Source of the DNA: SIG440 sp045587485
Lineage (GTDB): Bacteria > Bacillota > Clostridia > Monoglobales > Monoglobaceae
Direction: 5' to 3'
DNA: 64,000 bases
Assembly (NCBI GenBank): GCA_045587485.1
Contig: JAZNCI010000080.1
Coordinates: forward strand, 1 to 64,000
Shown one piece after another: positions 26,545-34,805 of the stretch. Numbering within the stretch: the first letter of the stretch is position 1; the number at the start of each line of letters is the position of its first letter. Both the position numbers and the translations under genes were made by a program. Under the pieces are notes generated by a model. That model was not told where the DNA came from, ran no database searches, and saw only the letters and a list, made by a program, of their open reading frames with translations.

Positions 26545-28209
26545 ATGAAAGATAAAGACACATTAAAATGGATATATTCTCACTCTAAATCTCAGCTGGT
26601 GTTGATTGTGATACTTGCGGTTATGCGATGCTCGCTGACAGTTCTGGGGGTTGTGTTTGCTTTGACCTCAAGATTGGTAATTGATGCAGCGGTAGCAAAG
26701 GACGTAAACGGCCTTATATCTGCTGCTGTGAAGCTTTTGGTAATTATACTGTCACAGATTATAATCAGGCTGGCAGGGCAGGCAACCGAGGCACACGTTG
26801 GGGCAAGGCTCAGATTAAGGATGAGAAACAAGCTTTTTACAGCAATATTAAAAAAAGATTATCACTCAGTCACGGCGTATCATTCGGGCGACCTTCTTGC
26901 AAGGCTAAATGATGATATTTCGGTGGTATCCGGCGGAATCCTTTCGCTTATCCCCAGTGTTCTTGCCCTTTTGGTGGGACTTGTCTACGCACTTTATTCT
27001 TTAACTCGTCTTGACAGAAATTTTGCGTTTATCTTTTTCTTTGGCGGGATTTTGTTGTTGATTGTAATAACTGCATTTCGCAAAGTGCTTAAGGGCACAC
27101 ATAAGCGTGTTCAGGAAACCGAGGCAAAAGTTCGTTCTTTTTTGCAGGAATCCCTTGGCAGTCTGCTTATGATAAAGGTATTCGGCATTGAGAACAGAAT
27201 TTCGCAAAATGCGGCAGAACTTCAGGAAGAAAATTATAAGGCACAGATGGTTCGTCGCAACTTGACGATTTTTTCCACATCGGGGCTTAGTATGATTTTC
27301 AGCCTTGGCTCACTTTATGCATTGGTATGGAGCTCTTACCGTTTGTTTTTGGGCAGCATAACATTTGGTACATTGACGGCTATACTCCAGCTTGTAAGTC
27401 AAATTCAGGCGCCTTTCGCAAGTCTTTCAGGGGTTGTTCCGCAGTACTACTCGATTATTGCGTCATCGGAGCGAATTATTGAAATCGATAATTTGCCCAA
27501 TGAAAAAGAGGAGCACAAGCTGCTTGACCCCCAAAAGGCATATGAATCGCTGCAGTCAATGTGCTTTGATAGAATTTCGTTCGGGTATGGCAGAGATGTC
27601 ATTTTTGAAAATGCAAGCCTCAGCATAGACAGGGGCGACTTTGCTGTTATTGCGGGTATATCAGGCATAGGTAAAAGCACGCTTATTAAATTGCTTTTGG
27701 GTGTTTTTGTGCCGCAAAAGGGCGAAATTTTCCTCAAAATGTCCCATGAAAATCTAAATGTGGGAAAGTTCTCCCGACCATTGTTCTCTTATGTTCCACA
27801 GGGAAATTTGTTGCTTTCTGGCACAATTCGTGATGCAGTATCAATGGTAAAACCCGATGCGTCGGATGAAGAGATTATGCAGGCAGCAAGGATAAGCTGT
27901 GCGGCTGATTTCATTAACAAACTGCCTAAAGGTCTTGATACCGAAATAGGCGAAAAAGGAATGGGATTATCCGAGGGTCAGGTTCAGCGCCTTGCGGTAT
28001 GTCGTGCAATACTTTCAGATGCACCGGTAATTCTTCTTGACGAGGCAACCTCTGCGTTGGATGAAGAAACCGAAGAAAAGATGCTACAGAATATCAAGGG
28101 CCTTAAAAATAAGACCTGTATAATAATTTCACATAAACGGGCGGCGTTTAATATATGTAACAAGCATATTTATATTGAAAACAAGAAGATAAGGACAGAA
28201 GAAAAATAG
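26545..28209 (+). CDS. ABC exporter, fused membrane and ATPase domains
   Basis: 554 residues: about six spans (1-300), then an ATPase with Walker A GISGIGKSTLIKLLLG, signature LSEGQVQR, Walker B VILLDEATSALD and an H-loop (ISHKRA). Half-transporters of this kind act as homodimers. Its place after the LCP and GT-CsaB genes suggests export of a glycan or lipid-linked precursor; a peptide or drug substrate cannot be excluded. ATG 26545 is six bases after GGGGG; ATG 26539 is too close. Confidence 0.85.
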   Translation: MKDKDTLKWIYSHSKSQLVLIVILAVMRCSLTVLGVVFALTSRLVIDAAVAKDVNGLISAAVKLLVIILSQIIIRLAGQATEAHVGARLRLRMRNKLFTAILKKDYHSVTAYHSGDLLARLNDDISVVSGGILSLIPSVLALLVGLVYALYSLTRLDRNFAFIFFFGGILLLIVITAFRKVLKGTHKRVQETEAKVRSFLQESLGSLLMIKVFGIENRISQNAAELQEENYKAQMVRRNLTIFSTSGLSMIFSLGSLYALVWSSYRLFLGSITFGTLTAILQLVSQIQAPFASLSGVVPQYYSIIASSERIIEIDNLPNEKEEHKLLDPQKAYESLQSMCFDRISFGYGRDVIFENASLSIDRGDFAVIAGISGIGKSTLIKLLLGVFVPQKGEIFLKMSHENLNVGKFSRPLFSYVPQGNLLLSGTIRDAVSMVKPDASDEEIMQAARISCAADFINKLPKGLDTEIGEKGMGLSEGQVQRLAVCRAILSDAPVILLDEATSALDEETEEKMLQNIKGLKNKTCIIISHKRAAFNICNKHIYIENKKIRTEEK

Positions 28210-28216
28210 TAATAAC

Positions 28217-28250
28217 AAAATGGTGCAGTTCATATGAACTGCACCATTTT
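28217..28250. terminator. bidirectional terminator, ABC exporter / murC
   Basis: A 34-base perfect palindrome (arms AAAATGGTGCAGTTCAT and its complement) with T and A flanks, between convergent genes. Confidence 0.8.
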
Positions 28251-28267
28251 TAAGTTTTGGAATATAT

Positions 28268-29644
28268 CTATTTTCCTCCCAGCTTATAGCCCAGCTTAAA
28301 GATATCGCCGGCTCCCATTGTTATTACAACATCTCCCGGCTTGGCATTTTTGAGGATATACCGTTCGATTGCTCCAAAATCATTCATATATATTCCGTTT
28401 TCCATAAGTTGCACCACATCGCATGAATGAATAGTTCCGTCATATTCTTCACGAGCGGGATAAACATCGGTTACAATTGACTTATCCGCAAGCTCCAATG
28501 CCTTGGCAAATGCCTGAGTAAAGGCTTTGGTCCTTGAATAGGTATGTGGTTGAAAAATACACCACACATCACCTTCCGCGACTGTCCGTGCCGCTTTAAG
28601 ACAGCTTTCTATTTCGGTTGGATGATGGGCATAATCGTCCAGAATTTTTATTCCCTGAACCTCGCCGATGTTTTCAAATCTGCGTTTTGTGCCCATATAA
28701 CTTTCCAGACCACGCTTGATGGTGTCGGGGTCAATTCCCAGTTCCCATCCTGCGGCAAAGGCACCCAATGCATTTTTGACATTGTGTTCTCCTGGAATGA
28801 ACAGTGCAATTTGCACAGTTTTTTTACCATATGCGTATACGTCAAATACGGTGCGCCCATGATTGTCTGTATGGATGTTATCGGCGTAAAAATCGGTATT
28901 TTTACTAATTATGCCGTATTTCAAGACTTTTTTATCGCTATTTTGCACAACAGAAAGACAGTTTTTATCGTCAGAACAAACAATAATGCACCCATCAGGT
29001 GAATTTAGTCTTGTAAATTTTTCAAAAGCTGATATAATATGATTAATATCAGTAAAATAGTCAAGGTGGTCTTCTTCTACATTGGTGATTATTGAAATAA
29101 AGGGATTAAAGTGGAGAAAGCTTTCTACATATTCACAGGCTTCAAAAACAAGATAATCTTCTTTTCCGAGTTTGTAATTGCCGCCGATTTGTGAGAGTTC
29201 TCCGCCTACCAATATTGTGGGATCAAGTCCGGCTTCAAGAAGAACCAACGACAACATTGATGTTGTTGTGGTTTTTCCGTGCGTTCCGGCAACAGCCACC
29301 GGAAATTTATATTTTTTCATAAGCTGGCCCAGCAGCTCGGCACGTTCCATAATGGGTATGTCGAGTGAACGAGCCTTAACAAGCTCAGGATTATCCTGAG
29401 CAATTGCCGCAGTGTAGCAAACTAAATCTGGGTCTGATACAGCGGATGTATCGTGACCTATGGTAATCTTAAAGCCGGCATTTGCCAGTTGTTTTGTTAT
29501 TTTTGTTTCGGTTCTGTCCGAGCCGGATACATGGTATCCGAAATATTTCAGCATATGCGCCAAAGCGCTCATGCTTATTCCGCCGATACCGACCATATGT
29601 ATATATGCATTTTTCGGAAGATTTGAAAGCTGAACGGTTTTCAT
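28268..29644 (-). CDS. murC: UDP-N-acetylmuramate-L-alanine ligase
   Basis: 458 residues. The N-terminal HMVGIGGISMSALA, the ATP loop VAGTHGKTTTTSM, and DDYAHHPTEI are typical of MurC. It adds L-alanine to UDP-MurNAc in peptidoglycan synthesis. ATG 29644 (MKTVQLSN) is seven bases after AAGGAGATGG; the upstream ATG 29653 overlaps that site. It is a single gene, divergent from spoVG. Confidence 0.96.
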   Translation of the reverse strand: MKTVQLSNLPKNAYIHMVGIGGISMSALAHMLKYFGYHVSGSDRTETKITKQLANAGFKITIGHDTSAVSDPDLVCYTAAIAQDNPELVKARSLDIPIMERAELLGQLMKKYKFPVAVAGTHGKTTTTSMLSLVLLEAGLDPTILVGGELSQIGGNYKLGKEDYLVFEACEYVESFLHFNPFISIITNVEEDHLDYFTDINHIISAFEKFTRLNSPDGCIIVCSDDKNCLSVVQNSDKKVLKYGIISKNTDFYADNIHTDNHGRTVFDVYAYGKKTVQIALFIPGEHNVKNALGAFAAGWELGIDPDTIKRGLESYMGTKRRFENIGEVQGIKILDDYAHHPTEIESCLKAARTVAEGDVWCIFQPHTYSRTKAFTQAFAKALELADKSIVTDVYPAREEYDGTIHSCDVVQLMENGIYMNDFGAIERYILKNAKPGDVVITMGAGDIFKLGYKLGGK

Positions 29645-29786
29645 ATGTTCCATCTCCTTAAAGAGGTTATGTTAACGGGATGCTTCCCAGGAATATTTTA
29701 TCACAAATTGAAAAATATATCAATATGTTAATTATATGTAAAAAATAAATTTTATATACACATTTTTACAAAGGTGGGTGCATTTT

Positions 29787-30065
29787 ATGCAAATTACTGA
29801 CATCAAGGTCAGAAAAATCAATGCGGAGGGAAGAATGAAAGCGGTTGTTTCCGTTACATTCGACGATGCTTTTGTTGTGCACGACATCAAGGTTATTGCA
29901 GGTCAGGAAAAACTCTTTATCGCTATGCCCAGCAGAAAAACTCCGGACGGCGAGTTTAAGGATATTGCACATCCCATTAACGCCGAGATGAGAGAACTTC
30001 TTCAGAATATGATTCTTGCAAAATATGAAGAATCATTGGCTGAGTATACAGAGGAAGAAAATTAA
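29787..30065 (+). CDS. spoVG: SpoVG RNA/DNA-binding regulator
   Basis: 92 residues: MQITDIKVRKINAEGRMKAV, then FIAMPSRKTPDGEFKDIAHPI, the family signature. SpoVG is a small nucleic-acid-binding regulator affecting septation during sporulation and other processes. AAGGTGGG precedes ATG 29787 by eight bases; an in-frame GTG at 29778 is too close. It is a stand-alone gene with its own terminator. Confidence 0.96.
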   Translation: MQITDIKVRKINAEGRMKAVVSVTFDDAFVVHDIKVIAGQEKLFIAMPSRKTPDGEFKDIAHPINAEMRELLQNMILAKYEESLAEYTEEEN

Positions 30066-30083
30066 ATTTAATTAATCTCATAC

Positions 30084-30135
30084 AAAAAAAGCGATACAGC
30101 TTTACCGAAAATGGTCAAGCAGTATCGCTTTTTTT
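30084..30135. terminator. bidirectional terminator, spoVG / nrdG
   Basis: AAAAAAAGCGATAC pairs with GTATCGCTTTTTTT around a partly paired internal loop. It has T-runs in both directions and lies between convergent genes. Confidence 0.85.
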
Positions 30136-30161
30136 GGTGTTTAAAACATCCGTAAAAACTG

Positions 30162-30683
30162 TCAGCATTCCCACATAACAGGCGTGCCGCACATCAGCGT
30201 TTTGCGAAGATTAAGAATTCTTTGGTTTTCCGAGCCACGAAAGCGGAGGCAAATATTTTTTTTATCAATTTCAAACCTTCCGTCAACCAGAATATCAATA
30301 AAGCTAAGCAATTTATCGGTAATCTCGCATCTGGGGTGTGGAGAACAAGATAAAAGCTGCTCAATTGTAAAGCCTGTAAATGCCCAGATATTTTTATTTG
30401 GATATGTGTTCTTAACTTTTTTCACAAAGGGCAAAAGTGCACGCTGATTATCCGGTTCAAAGGGCTCGCCTCCAAGAAGTGTAAGACCGTTTATATAGTC
30501 AGGCGCGAGCATTTTAATTATTTCATCTTCGGTTTCTTTAGTGAAAGGCTGTCCGTAATTAAAGTTCCACGTTTCGGGCTGAAAGCAGCCCTCGCAACAA
30601 TTTGTGCAACCTGAAACGAAAAGGGTGACACGCACCCCCTCGCCATTTGCAATATCACAGTTTTTAATTTGTCCGTAATGCAT
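30162..30683 (-). CDS. nrdG: anaerobic ribonucleotide reductase activating protein
   Basis: 173 residues. The radical-SAM CxxxCxxC site is in GCTNCCEGC, and LLGGEPFEP matches the family. NrdG installs the glycyl radical on NrdD. Its ATG overlaps the nrdD stop (TAATG), so the two are translationally coupled. Confidence 0.96.
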   Translation of the reverse strand: MHYGQIKNCDIANGEGVRVTLFVSGCTNCCEGCFQPETWNFNYGQPFTKETEDEIIKMLAPDYINGLTLLGGEPFEPDNQRALLPFVKKVKNTYPNKNIWAFTGFTIEQLLSCSPHPRCEITDKLLSFIDILVDGRFEIDKKNICLRFRGSENQRILNLRKTLMCGTPVMWEC

Positions 30684-32857
30684 TATAAGTGAAGCACCCT
30701 TTCTTTAATTTCCTGAGTACGTCCCTGATTCCAGTACTGTGTGCCGATGTACCCACAGGTGCGTCGTGCTACATTCATTTTGTCTTGATCAGTATTATCA
30801 CAGTTAGGGCATTTCCATATAAGCTTGCCATCTTCTTCAACAATTTCAATTTCACCGTCAAAGCCACATTCCTGACAGTAGTCTGATTTGGTGTTAAGCT
30901 CGGCATAAATGATGTTGTCGTAGATGAATTTCATAACCTGCAGCACTGCTTCGAGATTATGCTGCATATTGGGAACCTCAACATAGCTGATTGCTCCGCC
31001 AGGAGATAAATGCTGAAATTGTGCCTCAAAGCGTAATTTTTCAAACGCATCAATTTCTTCGCTGACGTGAACGTGATAGCTGTTGGTGATGTACCCTTTA
31101 TCTGTAACGCCCGGTATAACGCCAAACCTCTTTTGGAGGCATTTTGCAAATTTGTAGGTTGTGGATTCAAGCGGTGTTCCGTACAGACTGAAATCAATAT
31201 TATGTTTAGCCTTCCAACCGCGGCACGCAGCATTCATTTTTTCCATAACATCAAGGGCAAAAGGCGTTGCTTCGGGGTCGGTATGGCTTTTGCCGGTCAT
31301 ATATTTTACACATTCATAAAGACCTGCGTAGCCAAGAGAAATGGTTGAGTAACCGCCAAAAAGCAGTTTGTCAATTGATTCGCCTTTTTTAAGACGAGCC
31401 AAAGCTCCGTGCTGCCAAAGAATGGGTGCAGCGTCTGAAAGAGTTCCTTTAAGTCTTTCGTGGCGGCAGAGGAGTGCTCTGTGGCAAAGCTCAAGCCTTT
31501 CGTCAAATATCTTCCAGAAATTTTCCTTGTCACCGCCTGATGAGAGAGCGATATCAACAAGATTGATGGTCACAACACCCTGATTAAATCTGCCGTAATA
31601 TTTTGGCTTTCCGTTTTCATCAACATAAGGGGTAAGAAAACTGCGGCAACCCATACAGGTATAGCAATGGCCTTCGCCGTTTTTATCCACTTTCAGCTCC
31701 AGCATCTTCTTTTCTGAGATATAATCAGGAACCATTCTTTTTGCGGTGCATTTTGCTGCAAGCTCGGTAAGATAACGGTATTTGGAATTTTCGTGGATGT
31801 TGTTTTCCTCGAGCACATAAATCAGCTTGGGAAATGCCGGGGTAACCCAAATACCTTTTTCGTTCTTTACGCCTTCATAGCGTTGCAGAAGAACCTCTTC
31901 AATAATTAAAGCAAGGTCGTGTCTGGTCTGTTCGTCCTCTGCTTCGCCAAGATACATAAATACCGTAACAAACGGAGCCTGGCCGTTTGTGGTGAGCAGT
32001 GTCACAACCTGATACTGAATGGTCTGAACACCACGTCGGATTTCTTCGCGAACACGCTTTTCAGCCATTTCAGCGAGCTGAGCATCGGTAATTTCAATCC
32101 CTAATGCATCCATTTCTGCCTTAACCTGCTTTAAGAATTTTTGACGGGATACCTGAACAAATGGTGCAAGATGTGTCAGCGAGATTGACTGGCCGCCATA
32201 TTGGTTTGATGCAACCTGTGCTATAATTTGGGTTGCAATGTTACAAGCGGTTGAAAAACTGTGAGGACGTTCGATGAGTGTTCCTGTAATAACTGTTCCG
32301 TTTTGGAGCATATCCTCAAGGTTTACAAGGTCACAGTTGTGCATATGCTGTGCAAAATAGTCAGAGTCGTGAAAATGGATAAGACCCTCGTTATGAGCCG
32401 CTACAATATCCGGCGGCAAAAGAATTCGGTTGGTAATATCCTTCGAAACCTCACCTGCCATATAGTCACGCTGAGTAGAGTTAACTACAGGGTTTTTGTT
32501 GGAATTTTCTTGTTTCGCCTCTTCGTTATTGCACTCGATAAGAGAAAGAATTTTATTGTCGGTTGTATTACTCCTACGCACCAACGAACGGGTGTAGCGG
32601 TATGTAATATAATTTTTTGCTACCTCAAAAGCGCCGTGTGCCATAATCTTTTTTTCCACAAGGTCCTGAATTTCTTCAACCGAGGGAGCTCGACCCAAAG
32701 TCTCGCAGGAAATAACAACAGCCTCGGTAATGCGCTTGATTTGCAGGTCGGTCATACGGACATCCTCGGGTACAGACTCGTTTGCCTTGGTAATGGCAAC
32801 AAGTATTTTTTCTTCATTAAAATTTTCTTCAGCGCCGTTTCTTTTAATAATTTTCAT
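30683..32857 (-). CDS. nrdD: anaerobic ribonucleoside-triphosphate reductase
   Basis: 724 residues: an N-terminal ATP-cone (about 1-90), the ten-stranded catalytic barrel, a C-terminal zinc site (CQECGFDG and CPNCDN) and the glycyl-radical loop RRTCGYIGTQYWNQGR. It reduces NTPs to dNTPs under anoxia. AAGGGGG precedes the ATG. Two NrdR boxes lie upstream, so expression probably follows dNTP/ATP levels. Confidence 0.97.
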   Translation of the reverse strand: MKIIKRNGAEENFNEEKILVAITKANESVPEDVRMTDLQIKRITEAVVISCETLGRAPSVEEIQDLVEKKIMAHGAFEVAKNYITYRYTRSLVRRSNTTDNKILSLIECNNEEAKQENSNKNPVVNSTQRDYMAGEVSKDITNRILLPPDIVAAHNEGLIHFHDSDYFAQHMHNCDLVNLEDMLQNGTVITGTLIERPHSFSTACNIATQIIAQVASNQYGGQSISLTHLAPFVQVSRQKFLKQVKAEMDALGIEITDAQLAEMAEKRVREEIRRGVQTIQYQVVTLLTTNGQAPFVTVFMYLGEAEDEQTRHDLALIIEEVLLQRYEGVKNEKGIWVTPAFPKLIYVLEENNIHENSKYRYLTELAAKCTAKRMVPDYISEKKMLELKVDKNGEGHCYTCMGCRSFLTPYVDENGKPKYYGRFNQGVVTINLVDIALSSGGDKENFWKIFDERLELCHRALLCRHERLKGTLSDAAPILWQHGALARLKKGESIDKLLFGGYSTISLGYAGLYECVKYMTGKSHTDPEATPFALDVMEKMNAACRGWKAKHNIDFSLYGTPLESTTYKFAKCLQKRFGVIPGVTDKGYITNSYHVHVSEEIDAFEKLRFEAQFQHLSPGGAISYVEVPNMQHNLEAVLQVMKFIYDNIIYAELNTKSDYCQECGFDGEIEIVEEDGKLIWKCPNCDNTDQDKMNVARRTCGYIGTQYWNQGRTQEIKERVLHL

Positions 32858-32890
32858 GGGTATACCCCCTTATATGTAAAAAATATAAAA

Positions 32891-32906
32891 CCACAATATA
32901 TTGTGT
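32891..32906. promoter_or_regulatory. NrdR box 1
   Basis: CCACAATATATTGTGT matches the NrdR consensus ACACWATATATWGTGT at 15 of 16 positions. It starts 33 bases from box 2, about three helical turns, the spacing usual for NrdR pairs. Confidence 0.85.
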
Positions 32907-32923
32907 TATCAATGTGGTGCAAG

Positions 32924-32939
32924 AAACATTATATAGTAA
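32924..32939. promoter_or_regulatory. NrdR box 2, overlapping the -10
   Basis: AAACATTATATAGTAA matches the NrdR consensus at 11 of 16 positions and covers the -10 hexamer of the nrdD promoter, so NrdR binding would block RNA polymerase. Confidence 0.65.
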
Positions 32940-32956
32940 AATTGGGGGTATGTCAA
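32928..32956 (-). promoter_or_regulatory. consensus nrdDG promoter
   Basis: On the minus strand: TTGACA (32951-32956), 17 bases, TATAAT (32928-32933). It gives a leader of about 65 nucleotides containing NrdR box 1. Confidence 0.88.
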
Positions 32957-32984
32957 TAGAAAAATCAATTATTTTAAAAATATA

Positions 32985-33013
32985 TTGTAATTCTTTCTGC
33001 TTTGTGGTATAAT
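32985..33013 (+). promoter_or_regulatory. promoter of the intergenic RNA
   Basis: TTGTAA, 17 bases, extended -10 TGGTATAAT. It points away from nrdD toward a stretch with no open reading frame but strong complementarity. Confidence 0.7.
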
Positions 33014-33019
33014 AACAAA

Positions 33020-33173
33020 TGCCAAATCAAAATTTTATAACTACCGAGAATGTTTTTGTCTTTAGGTAAAAACGTACTGCTATACTTTTATGCATTCTTG
33101 GTGTTATTTAAGTTTTGGTTTGGCGACTAAGCGGTGCGTTTTTCGGTGTGCACCCTGTGCGCACCTTTTTTTT
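33020..33173 (+). ncRNA. candidate structured small RNA, about 150 nt, family unknown
   Basis: A promoter and a strong terminator (33145-33173: GGTGTGCAC / GTGCGCACC plus eight Ts) bound it. The ends pair: GCCAAATCAAAA (33021-33032) with TTTTGGTTTGGC (33113-33124), and further in, ATAACTACCGAGAATG (33037-33052) with CATTCTTGGTGTTAT (33093-33107), leaving a 40-nt apical region and unpaired T-rich bulges. A long hairpin with internal bubbles recalls 6S RNA, but it is shorter than usual 6S RNAs and I cannot match a family consensus. Confidence 0.6.
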
Positions 33174-33214
33174 GCACCGTTACATACTCCATGTTTGCGA
33201 GGCAAATTAAACAA

Positions 33215-33240
33215 GAAACCCCACCTTACGGTGGGGTTTC
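33215..33240 (-). terminator. terminator of rnpB
   Basis: GAAACCCCACC / GGTGGGGTTTC arms around a TTAC loop, 18 bases beyond the RNase P RNA 3' end, followed on the minus strand by TTGTTT. Confidence 0.7.
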
Positions 33241-33257
33241 GCCTTTTTAAATTGTTA

Positions 33258-33600
33258 CGGCAGATCTGTAAGCCGAGTTCTGTCATTTAAGACGGTCATC
33301 TATCTAAGCCGGGCATCACTGCCGGGCTTCAGCCACCTACCCGAAAGTCGCCGGGCCAGCTTAATCTTTCCTATAAGGTGTTGCTCCAGGTGGGGTTTAC
33401 AGCACGCTTCCGTCGCCGGAGCGTGGGTGAGCTCTTACCTCGCCTTTCCACCCTTACCCGAAAAAACGGGCGGTATATTTCTGTTGCACTTTCCTTAAAG
33501 TTGCCTTCACAAGGGGTTACCTTGCACCCTGCCCTGTGGAGCTCGGACTTTCCTCACGCACAGGATTTCTCCTTTGTGCCCGCGACCGTCCAATCTGCCG
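33258..33600 (-). ncRNA. rnpB: RNase P RNA, bacterial class A
   Basis: On the minus strand the RNA begins CGGCAGATTG and ends CAGATCTGCCG, which pair as helix P1. The universal GAGGAAAGTCCG block is near the 5' end, and the ACAGAACTCGGCTTAC block is near the 3' end. Length is about 343 nt. It is the catalytic subunit that matures tRNA 5' ends. Confidence 0.96.
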
Positions 33601-33621
33601 ATGTAGCCTATTATACTACAA

Positions 33622-34791
33622 CTATTTCTGAATGTAAAGACTAACTTTAATTACACCATCAATTGTTTTAATACCATCAAGCATTGCTGTTGTAATTTCT
33701 GTGTGGGTGTCAAGCATGGTGTATGCATAGTCGCCCTTACTTTTATTAATCATATTTTCTATATTAATGTTGTTCTTTGTAAATACATCGGTAATCTGGT
33801 TAAGCATTGTTGGAATATTTTTGTGAGCAATTGTCATACGCGAGCCGCAGACCTTACCCATATCGCAGTTGGGGAAGTTTACCGAGTTCTTGATGTTGCC
33901 GTTTTCCAAAAAGTCTTTAAGCTCCTGAGCTGCCATAACAGCACAGTTATCTTCACTTTCGGGTGTTGATGCACCAAGGTGTGGCATACATACTACCTTG
34001 TCTGACTTGAGAAGTTCTTCTGTTGCAAAGTCGGTAACGTATGCTGCAACGGTCTCGTCTTCAAGAGCGCTGAGAATAGCAGCGGTGTCAACAAGTTCGG
34101 CTCTTGAGAAGTTAAGAAGTCTAACGCCCTTTTTAACCTTTTTGAAGAGGTCTGCATTAAACATACCCTTTGTATCTGCTGTTGCAGGAACATGAATTGA
34201 AATGTAATCACTCTGTGCAAGAACTGTGTCAACGTCATTTGCCTTAACAGCGGCACGGGTCATATTCCAAGCGGCATCAACCGAAAGATAGGGGTCATAG
34301 CCAATTACGTTCATACCAAGTGCGTGTGCCGCATTTGCAACACGGACACCGATAGCACCCAAACCGATAATACCAAGAGTTTTGCCCGTGATTTCGGGGC
34401 CAACAAAGTTTGATTTACCCTTTTCAACAAGCTTGCTTACCTGGTCGCCTTCGCCGATAAGAGTTTTTGCCCAGTTGATACCCTGAACAACCTTTCTTGA
34501 TGCAAGTAAAAGACCTGCAATAACAAGCTCCTTAACTGCGTTTGCGTTTGCGCCGGGAGTGTTGAAAACAACAATACCCTTTTCACTGCACTTGTCAATG
34601 GGAATGTTGTTTGTACCTGCGCCTGCACGGGCAACAGCAGCTAAAGATTCGGGGAGCTCCATATCGTGCATATTAAAGCTTCTCAGAATGATACCGTCGG
34701 GATTTTCAACTTCATCTCCAAAGGTATATTTATCATCAAATACATTAAGACCGATTTTTGCGATCTTGTTTAAAGTTTGAACTTTATACAT
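33622..34791 (-). CDS. serA: D-3-phosphoglycerate dehydrogenase
   Basis: 389 residues: a NAD-dependent 2-hydroxyacid dehydrogenase fold with GLGAIGVRVA (about 148), the catalytic Arg/Glu/His pattern (FSRAELVD, PHLGAST), and a C-terminal ACT domain (about 315-389) that may bind serine. It catalyses the first step of serine synthesis. It lies 14 bases after serC, forming a serCA operon. Confidence 0.95.
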   Translation of the reverse strand: MYKVQTLNKIAKIGLNVFDDKYTFGDEVENPDGIILRSFNMHDMELPESLAAVARAGAGTNNIPIDKCSEKGIVVFNTPGANANAVKELVIAGLLLASRKVVQGINWAKTLIGEGDQVSKLVEKGKSNFVGPEITGKTLGIIGLGAIGVRVANAAHALGMNVIGYDPYLSVDAAWNMTRAAVKANDVDTVLAQSDYISIHVPATADTKGMFNADLFKKVKKGVRLLNFSRAELVDTAAILSALEDETVAAYVTDFATEELLKSDKVVCMPHLGASTPESEDNCAVMAAQELKDFLENGNIKNSVNFPNCDMGKVCGSRMTIAHKNIPTMLNQITDVFTKNNINIENMINKSKGDYAYTMLDTHTEITTAMLDGIKTIDGVIKVSLYIQK

Positions 34792-34805
34792 TTCTATAAT
34801 CTCCT

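Noticed and set aside
33020..33173. Naming the intergenic RNA as 6S RNA (ssrS)
   Set aside because: Shape is suggestive but the paired part is about 105 nt, shorter than typical, and I cannot align it to a consensus.
33090..33644. Two plus-strand frames of 66 and 88 residues
   Set aside because: They lie over the RNase P RNA and its terminator; no ribosome sites.
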